Assembly (NCBI GenBank): GCA_021464525.1
Contig: JADRCO010000816.1
Location: forward strand, 1 to 26,069
Direction: 5' to 3'
DNA length: 26,069 bases
From: Rhizophagus sp. LPA8_4_AMF
Taxonomy: Eukaryota > Glomeromycota > Glomeromycetes > Glomerales > Glomeraceae
The stretch's first letter is position 1; the number at the start of each line of letters is the position of its first letter. The translations under genes were made by a program, and so were the position numbers. The notes under the pieces were generated by a model. That model was not told the DNA's origin. It ran no database searches and saw only the letters and a program-made list of their open reading frames with translations. Below are positions 18,410-26,069 of the stretch, piece by piece.

Positions 18410-21400
18410 TCTCTTTTTCTTTTTTTTTTTTTGCTATTGTTCTGACAAGGAAGCTTGCAATTTGCAAAGTTAACGTTAATAGTACAAAATTGGTAACTAA
18501 AATAGCCAATTTGGGCATTGATTTTATAATAGTTTTGACGAGCTATATTATACTTTAATTATTCTTACGTGAGAATTCGAAGAAGAAAAGAGTTATCGGC
18601 AGCCAGTAATTGTAGATTGTATTTGATATACTGTTTTTTCTTAATAGATCGGTTAGCTTAGTATATTTCATAAAAATAAAGTGGTAGAGTGTTCATGTTG
18701 TTGTTTCAGTTATTACTTGATAATATAACGTGAGAGATGTGAAAGGCGTGATCCTCGCTTCGAGAAAAAAAAATAAAAATAAAGGCGTGATCCTAAATTA
18801 TGTCTAAGCAAACGTTAAATCCTTGAAGTCATACTTATACGCTTAGTTGGTAATATAATTAAAGAGTAATTAAAGGCACATAATTTTAAACGAGCGTAGT
18901 GAGCGTGTTAAAGTAATTTATTAAACAAGAATAATCAAAAATTTAATGACGTGTGTCTGGTTTATATCTAATAAATTAAAGAATTGATGATGTTAATGCG
19001 ATTCAACAGAATCATATCATACGCTCAGTGATATTAAATCGAGCTAGCGCAATAGGCGCAGCAGCACATTGAATTGTAATTGTGCTTATAATTATTTTAC
19101 ATATAGTGCGCATATGATACAAAATTTTTTGAATTTATTATCTTAATTGGATTGATAAAAAATTAAAATTTAAATATTCCTCACTCTCAGACTAAGCGCA
19201 GCTAAAGGATTTTCGGCTGGAGTTAATTATCATTAAAAATTTTGGGCAAAATTAAAGAAACCGGGCTGAATAACTTACGAAAACCAAAAAAGGGAAGGGA
19301 CAAGCTTATCTTTATCGGGTGAACAAGGTATCATTCTATATTTATTTTGAAAATCTTTCTTTTATTAGTCAGGCTATTAAGACTAAATATTATCAATTTA
19401 TTTACCTAAACCATTTTTATATTGGTTATTGAAACGCCCTTATTCAAATAATTACATAATACTGTAAATAAAAAATTGTTATTTTACATTATTCTATTTT
19501 TAATTTGTTATAAAAAAGTTAACTTCCTTAAAATGATTCCTAAAAAAAAAAAAATACAAATAATAATCGTTATTTTAATATAAAGTTTTAACATTATACT
19601 CCGTTTTAAATAGTTTAATCAGTGAACAATATTTTAAAAATGATTTTTTAAAATTTGGGGATTGGGCGAAATTTCAGTTAACCATTTAAAATATGTGTAA
19701 CACCTTTTTTTGTTTTTTTGTAACCCAATAAATAAACCAAAAATGAAATTTTAATTATCACAAGGGCCGTAAGATTTTCTAATTTTGGCCTAAATTATGC
19801 TTCATGTATCTTTTTCGGATCGGGTCGGAAAAAACTTTTTTTGGTGTTATTGTACATCATGATTTTAATTGGGATATTCATTTTTTTATTTTTAAATTTC
19901 CTGATATAATGTTATTATAATTTTATGTCTTTTTAAGGTTCTATTTTATGACTAAAATGTAATTGAATAAAAGAAAAAAAATAAATAAATTATGAAATGT
20001 TTGATATAAATAAAATAAATAATATTTGATACCCGAGCCAATTTTTCTTTAATTTTCCGAAAAAAAAAGGGTTAAAATTTCCAAATAAAAAACAAATAAA
20101 AAAAAAAGGGGGGCGTTTGTAACATATATCATCGGATTTGGTCATATAATGATGGAAGACTATTTTTTATGCATGAATATTATTTCCTCCTTTCTGCAGC
20201 AATTTTAAAGTAATTAAATGGCTTTTTTCTTTATCATTATCAATTTGAGTTAATTGAGTTCCATAAATAATAAATATACTCAACTTTATTTATATATTGA
20301 TCATCTAAATATCCTTGATCAGTTGATTTCTTAAAAATATATATACTGTATATGTACGAAACCGGATCCGTTACCAGAATTACCGATCATCGGAAATTTG
20401 TATTTTTTATTTTAGAAAAATGTTAAAAAATGCGGAATAACTATTAAGAAATTCTAAATATAACAAATATGATAAGTAAATTATTATCGACTTTTATTAC
20501 ATCAAATTTTTAATTAAATGTAAAAGTATAATCCGTGGACATGATATCGACAATCCCAACTTTTCGACAAATATAATTGGATTTTACGAATAAAATATAC
20601 ACAATTATATCAAAGGAACGGATTTAACTGAAAATGAAAGACGGTTGCATAATTTTCGAAACTTTTCAATCAATTTATAAATATCTTAAGAAATGTTGAT
20701 AAAGAACTACTAGATAAAATACAATCTAATGAGAAATATGATCGTCCATCAAACAATCAAACAATAAGAAGTTGAGTATTAATTGAAGCTGCAAGAAATG
20801 GTAACTATTTCAACTGATTAAACTGATTATTTCCCATCTTTTGTAATAAAGTAATACTGTACATACCTTCAATACTTATAAACAAAATCATTAGTTGATT
20901 ATTTAATATTCGTACATTTATTTGATTTTAATATATAATCAAAATAAATTACATTGGATTTTCTGATATAGCGGCGCCGTAATTAATTGTACCGCTCGTA
21001 TGAGCTCGATTGCGCTTACAAATGATTCTGTTAATAAAGGACCAGGTTCATTTACAATAGATCTTTGTTTGTAAACATTGCATATTCCAGGAGTTTGAAA
21101 TTCTTACAAAAACTCATAGAATATAGCGGGAATAGGGTTTTTATAGGGGTATTCTTATTTTAATATTGATATCGTTGAAATTTTTACAAAAAAAATTATA
21201 GAATATAGCGGAAATATTTGGATTAAAATTTTTTATAGGATTATGGAGTTCATAATGATAAAATAAACATATTAAAAGATTCTGAAATTTTCATTTCCAA
21301 TCATCATTTAAAATCCTAAAAAATGAGGAATATACCTCAATCATTAAGGGTGCGTGGAAAGAAATTTTAATACGACATTCACCTAGAGATCTTATATAAC

Positions 21401-21600
21401 TTAATTCAACTTCATATTATACTGTTGCTGCGGTAATAAATTCGCGCGCGTTCAAAAATGCGGGACAAATTTGTGATACGTGACTGCATAAAATTGTGAC
21501 AGTTAAAATGTTTCACACATTAAATAATAATAACCAACATATGTTATATATTTTGTTATATGTTGTGTATTGTAAATCCTTTCATTGTAAAGAATTCATT
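18410..21600. other. Long gene-poor AT-rich region
   Basis: No convincing gene on either strand. Visible items are a direct repeat AAGGCGTGATCCT (about 18742 and 18783), a duplicated block at 21095 and 21175, several homopolymers, and patches with higher GC near 18890-18910, 19020-19060 and 20970-21020 that may be remnants of mobile DNA. Scraps with protein-like wording near 21340-21400 are too short to assign. Confidence 0.5.
21095..21240. repeat. Two-unit imperfect tandem repeat, about 80 bp
   Basis: TTGAAATTCTTACAAAAAC followed by ATAGAATATAGCGGGAAT (from 21095) recurs as TTGAAATTTTTACAAAAAA followed by ATAGAATATAGCGGAAAT (from 21175). Both are followed by TTTTTATAGG-like sequence. It may be a local duplication within a dead gene. 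Confidence 0.7.
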
Positions 21601-21616
21601 TTAGAATACTTTTTGG

Positions 21617-21636
21617 TTCGGAAGAAATCGTCCGAA
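21617..21636 (+). promoter_or_regulatory. Inverted repeat TTCGGA-N8-TCCGAA upstream of the F-box gene
   Basis: A perfect 6-bp inverted repeat that includes CGG-N10-CCG, the half-site layout used by many fungal Zn2Cys6 regulators. It lies about 25 bp before the TATA box of the F-box gene. A regulator role is inference. Confidence 0.35.
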
Positions 21637-21658
21637 AAGGATCATCTGACCAGAATGC

Positions 21659-21666
21659 TATAAATA
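21659..21666 (+). promoter_or_regulatory. TATA box of the F-box gene
   Basis: TATAAATA sits 122 bp before the start codon at 21788 and is followed by a long T tract (about 21679-21696), a layout common in fungal promoters. Confidence 0.5.
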
Positions 21667-21787
21667 CAACGGCAACCTTTTTTTTTTTTTTTTTTTCTTA
21701 CTAATTAAAAGATCTTCCTATTGTCCACTTTTTGTGTGAATAATAATTTAAAAAAAAAAATAAAAAATAAAAAAATAATAAAAAAAT

Positions 21788-23867
21788 ATGGGTAAAAAAA
21801 ATTCACAACATTCAGTTATATTAAATGTTGACATTCTTCCTTTAATACTAGCATATTTTTCAGATGATGTTAAAAATCAATATGATATTAGAGACCAATA
21901 TGAAATATATAATTGTTTATTTATACATTCAACTTGGACTAAAGTAAGTTTATTATTATAAAAAAAACGGTTTTTTTTTTTTTTAAGGAAAAATAAGTTT
22001 TTTTTATAAATTTTTTTTATAAAAAAAAAATTCCAAAAAGAAAAAAAAAAAAATTAAAATTAAAATTAACGAAACTAAATTTACTCCCTCCCTAACATTG
22101 TTTCAGATATTTATAAAAATCTTATGGAGGTCTCCAATATGGAAGTCCCCACGGTCATACAAAAAATTCTTGGATACATTAAGAGAGGAAAATACTTTAT
22201 ATAATTACAATCAGATGATAAGACATCTTACATTCGCACCATATAGAAACCGACCTCAACCTTCGTTTTCACTTCCAGATATACATTTACTCTCACAAAA
22301 ATGTTCCAATATAACAAATCTCACATTTGGACATAGGGAAGGTGATATAATTCCACCGGAAGGAATTTTATTATTATTAAAAAAAAATCCAAATATACAT
22401 TCAATAAAATTTTTAACATTACATTTTGATGAAAAATGGATAAATAAAGCATTAATACCAATAATCAACGGACATTGTTCAAAATTAGAGGAACTTTTAT
22501 TTTACGATCCTCAACAAAATGGTCAACAACAACAACAACCAACAACATCAAAAGATTTAAGTTTTAATTTCCTTTATTCTATTGGAAGAAAATGTAAATC
22601 AATAAATACTTTAGAGATTAGACCAAAAATATCAAATACAAACGCTTTAATGATAATAAAATTTTTTCCTAATTTAACCTCGTTAAGTGTAAAAACAATA
22701 GAACCCGAGGCTCTTAAAACTCTTTTGCAAGGGTTTCCAAATTTAGAATCTTTCTCATTCTCTTTTCCTCGATCAATTTCAAAAGAAATGACAATAGAAA
22801 TAGCAAAAGAATTCCCTCCTTTAGAAAAATTTTCAACTTCCTTAGATTTAGATACAAGTTCAACTTTTATTAGTACTTTTGTTACTACTCAATCGAAACT
22901 TAAAAAATTAGAATTATTTAAATGTTCAAATTTATTCGATTCGGATTTAAATTTATTATCCGAATTTTGTAATCAATTAGAATATATTAATTTAAGTTTT
23001 TGTAATAATTTATCTGATGTTTCGATATCTTCCCTCACTCAAAAAAATCGTCAACTTAAAAAAATTCATCTTACCAATATACCAAAATTAACGAACAAAG
23101 GTATTTTATCTTTAGTAAATAATTGTCCTAATTTAATATCATTCATATTTAATATTCATTATGAAAGCGATAATGGAGGAATGATTGGAGGAGATGGTGG
23201 AGGAGGTGGAGGTGATGATATTGGTGATCGTCGACGAAGTTATATTCAAAATCAGATAACTTCTTTGGCTTTCATTCATCTCTTACAAAATTGTAAAAAA
23301 TTAATGGAATTTTCTGGTCATTTCTCCGATAATACCGCTTCAAAAATTTTATTCGAATTATCTAAAAAAAGACTTTACGGTAGAGGTTTTTATTATAAAA
23401 ATCTTGAAATTTTAAAAATTCTTCCGAATGGACGTACTTGTTTATTTAAAACTCAATTAGAATTAAAACCGGAACAAAATTCTGAATCCGAATTATTAGG
23501 AAATTTAGCGGAAAATTGTAAAAATTTAAGGATTTTGATATTAAAATGTAATTTTTCAAAATTAAATAGGAATGTAAGTAAAAAAAATTATATATATATA
23601 TTATTTATTTTTTTTTTTTTAAATACTAATTTTTTTTTCTTTTCTTTTTAATAGTCTTTTATTAAGAGTATACTTAAATTTAAAAATCTCGAGGAATTAT
23701 CGGTTAATTTAAAATCGAATCAATCTTTATCGGATAGTCATTTAAAAAGATTATTATCACATCCAAAATTAAGAGAATTTGAATTAGGTGATGCTCTTAC
23801 TAAAGATGCTAAACTATTTATTAAAAAATATAATAATAATTCTCGAGGTGGTCCTTATTTTTATTAA
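21788..23867 (+). CDS. F-box / leucine-rich-repeat protein
   Basis: Three exons: 21788-21943, 22107-23573 and 23655-23867 (TAA), all GT-AG and phase 0, giving 611 residues. The N-terminus (VDILPLILAYFSDD then YNCLFIHSTWTKIFIKILWRSP, residues 13-67) has the F-box layout with its closing W-K/I-LW motif. The rest carries cysteine-containing leucine-rich repeats, clearest at about 315-400 (LKKLELFKCSNLFDSDL, LEYINLSFCNNLSDVSI, LKKIHLTNIPKLTNKGI). Known family role: F-box/LRR proteins of the Grr1/Amn1 kind choose substrates for SCF ubiquitin ligases in cytosol or nucleus. A Gly-rich insert (about 409-425, GGDGGGGGG) splits the repeats. The start is chosen because the F-box begins soon after it and a TATA box lies upstream; the later ATG at 22098 is inside intron 1. 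AATAAA at 23939 may be a poly(A) signal. It appears intact. The substrate cannot be inferred. Confidence 0.85.
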
Positions 23868-23919
23868 ATAATTTTTAAAAAAAAACAGTTGTATTTTTAG
23901 TAATTTTTCGTTTAGATTT

Positions 23920-24032
23920 TTTTTTTTTTTTTTTTTTTAATAAAAAAAAAAAAAAAAAATATTTTTTTTTTTTAATTTTTTTTTTATTTTTTTTTTTTTT
24001 TTTGTTCTTTAAAAAAAAAAAAAAAAAAAAAT
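23920..24032. repeat. Alternating poly(T)/poly(A) tracts
   Basis: Runs of T and A, several of 15-20 bases, alternate just after the F-box gene and can fold into hairpins. Part of this may be its 3' untranslated region. Length in such tracts is unreliable in most assemblies. Confidence 0.85.
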
Positions 24033-24659
24033 TATTTTTTCTCAAATAATATAATTTTTGTGGGCGTCAAGTGTATGATATTTTAAATTAAATCAAATAA
24101 CCTGATAAGTCCGTATATATTGCACTGCGGCGGATAATTAATACTTAATTAAATTATGAACTAACAGGGCGTCAAAATTTATTTTTGGTTTGTTGATTGA
24201 ATTTATTACTATGCCAATTAAAGTTAAGCTACTGCAACTGTAATATAAATAATAATAATTCCCACTTAAAATACAATGGATCACATGATATAGTATTGTT
24301 ATGCAAATGTGTTATGACAATTACTCAATAAGAAATTGATCGTTAGTAATGTTGGTCAGGCATTACTGATAATTTAAGACCAAACCGTCATCTGTTAGGT
24401 GATCGGCACTGGGCACTTTTTGATGCGCAATAAACTTAAAAATTTTTCCGACTTGATTGTTAATGTAATGTATTTTTGATTATTAAGTAAAAATTCAATT
24501 ATCACATGATACAATCGACGTAACATGATATTTTTGATTATTTTGTGAAAATTTATTTTTTTCTAAATATTATTAAGATTAATAAAGAAATGATTAACTT
24601 AGGAGTGAAGGAGGTTGAAAAAGTTGGTGTGAAATACAACATAGAAATCACGAACAAGT
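24033..24659. other. Intergenic, no gene seen
   Basis: AT-rich. GGGCGTCAA occurs twice about 105 bp apart (24062 and 24167), and TCACATGATA occurs near 24283 and 24502. No coding pattern. Confidence 0.5.
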
Positions 24660-24865
24660 AAAATGAAAAAAACACATATATAGAATATTGATAATCGTCA
24701 AAGGATTTTTTCCGGATATAGCTAGCTTTCTCTCGAATATATCACCAATACGTGAGATGACTTCATCATGGGCACAAATAAACGGTTGGATCTTTTGAAG
24801 GTAATTCTGTCCGATCCTGGTCCACAAAGTCCGGTCTTTTGATCGGATTGATCGACTGATTCAAG
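24660..24865 (-). pseudogene. Coding-like scrap of unknown family
   Basis: An open minus-strand frame of about 66 codons between stops contains protein-like wording: SKDRTLWTRIGQNYLQKIQ, then PFICAHDEVISRIGDIFE and RKLAISG. The region has higher GC than its surroundings. No start codon or splice context supports a whole gene. It is probably a fragment of a mobile element or dead gene. Confidence 0.3.
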
Positions 24866-25855
24866 GACTGTTATGAATAGATCTAAAAAAGCTACAATCC
24901 ATAAATGTATAAAGTTTTCTCCATAAACAAAAAGTCTTTTAATTAATAAATGGGTAAAATATTCTGCCGAAGCTTTGTCTATTTTAAGGAGTTGTATCTT
25001 ACCATCTGTTGTAATTTATTCCAAAACCAGGTAAATAACTTTTTAACGAGGTTAATTAACATCTTCATCGGGATCACCCAAAAATATAACATCTATACTG
25101 TATCTACTGTAATAGCCAACAACCGTAATGAAGTTTATAAATGTTTTAATATCAACGAGTACAAAATTAATAAAAAATTGTTGATAAGTATTTGTTAAGA
25201 GATAAAATGAGTAACGAAAATAATATAAATGCACACTAATAAATAAATAGAAATCAATAATGAGTAATTGTAGCATGATACGAAATCAATAAATAAATAA
25301 ATAAATTAATTAATTAAATTAATTAATTAATTAAATGAATTAAAATGAATGTTAAATAAATAGTGTGAAAAAAAAAAATAACTAATTTATTTGATTTACA
25401 GAAAATCTCTTACAAATAAAATTTTCGGTCTAATCCAATCCTGGAAAGGTTTCCGAAGAAAAAATAAATGGTAGACATTCTCTTAATCCAATCAATCTTA
25501 AATCGAGTAAATACTGGAATTAACTTTTCCATAGAGGTTGTGTTAAAGGTACGCTATTATTTTTTTGAGCAAAGAATCATATGAACCGAAATGTGTTCAC
25601 GAAATTATGGGAAAATCATCCTGTATATGATACGAAATCAGGGATACACAAATCATCATCCTTGTTCAACATACTCTGGAACCCCTGAACCATCCATAAA
25701 AAGTATCTTGAACCTGAAATATATCCAATATATCCGTAAAAATTGATTGATAAAAAACTCTCAAATAACAGCATAGTAAATTTTGTGACGATTTCTCTTT
25801 TATATATATATATAGTGAAAAAAGTGTAGTAAGTTTATTGTATATTGGTATCAGG
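24866..25855. other. Intergenic, no gene seen
   Basis: AT-rich with (AAAT)n/(AATT)n microsatellite at about 25285-25335 and (TA)n at 25801-25813. Short open frames near 24950-25276 on both strands lack family features. Confidence 0.5.
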
Positions 25856-26069
25856 TTATGAAATTGCAGACAAAAATGTAAAGAAAACTAATCTAAAACA
25901 ACATTTCAAACTGACTACGGTCCGACAGAAAAAAAACACTTTCCCAGGCACCGCCCACATATAGACTAGTAGACGGATTTTGTGTCGATCTCCTTGACCA
26001 TTAAATTCGTTATAAAAACCATGTGACTGTTCATCATGTCGTTTTTCAAAGTACAAAAACTTAGTATAC
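25856..26069 (-). CDS. Possible partial open frame running off the right edge
   Basis: The minus-strand frame is open from the window edge to a stop at 25856 and reads FLYFEKRHDEQSHGFYNEF, then NGQGDRHKIRLLVYMWAVPG. Composition is less AT-biased than its flanks in the first 45 codons and more hydrophobic after. No ATG start or known domain is visible. It may be the end of a gene or element lying to the right, or chance. Confidence 0.25.
   Translation of the reverse strand, partial: YTKFLYFEKRHDEQSHGFYNEFNGQGDRHKIRLLVYMWAVPGKVFFFCRTVVSLKCCFRLVFFTFLSAIS

Noticed and set aside
22256-22468. 70-codon minus-strand frame
   Set aside because: Antisense shadow within the F-box/LRR exon.
24950-25276. 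Overlapping open frames on both strands
   Set aside because: Short, AT-driven, no domain wording and no splice partners; the minus-strand end (GDPDEDVN) alone is not enough.
1-26069. tRNA, rRNA or CRISPR features
   Set aside because: No T-arm-like GGTTCGAATCC box with a cloverleaf, no rRNA core sequence and no regularly spaced repeat-spacer array were seen on either strand.

Overview
The window looks like nuclear DNA of a fungus, most likely an arbuscular mycorrhizal fungus of the Rhizophagus type (Glomeromycotina). The reasons are strong AT bias, many short GT-AG introns of about 46-160 nt, long A/T homopolymers, abundant decayed mobile DNA, and a TKL-like protein kinase whose wording (GxGxxGxV, HRDLHxxN, DFG, then NGLREEI and P.EYSNLYK) matches the large kinase families I recall from these fungi. 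The organism call rests on recognition by eye, not on a search.

Layout. 1-644 (minus) holds the 5' part of a gene cut by the window edge. It is a kinase-less paralogue of the middle domain of the main gene. 3009-4503 (plus) is a decayed copy of the kinase half of the main gene, interrupted by a 213-bp hAT-like MITE. 5522-5674 is a second, Mutator-like MITE lying next to a small coding relic on the minus strand. 5921-11045 (plus) is the main gene, with nine exons and about 1,504 residues: kinase, Ser/Asn-rich linker, helical middle domain, RING/U-box-like zinc finger, TPR array and an unrecognised C-terminal domain. Two single-base frame breaks lie in A-runs inside its large exon, and a third suspected one sits at a splice donor. 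11652-11762 is a 14-bp tandem repeat. 12931-13052 (minus) and 13978-14400 (plus) are further relics of the same gene family. 14463-16705 (minus) is a decayed multi-exon gene of unknown function. 17080-17930 (minus) and 17985-18409 (plus) look like two LINE-type 3' ends pointing away from each other. 21788-23867 (plus) is a three-exon F-box/LRR gene that looks intact. From 24040 to the end I see mainly AT-rich DNA with small coding-like scraps.

How it fits together. The left 14 kb is a cluster born from repeated duplication of one multidomain gene family: one near-complete member, one kinase-free member, and at least four decayed pieces on both strands. Kinase, RING-like and TPR parts in one chain suggest a signalling or protein-turnover scaffold, but substrate and pathway cannot be read from the sequence. 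The F-box/LRR gene is probably a substrate receptor of an SCF ubiquitin ligase and has no visible tie to the cluster.
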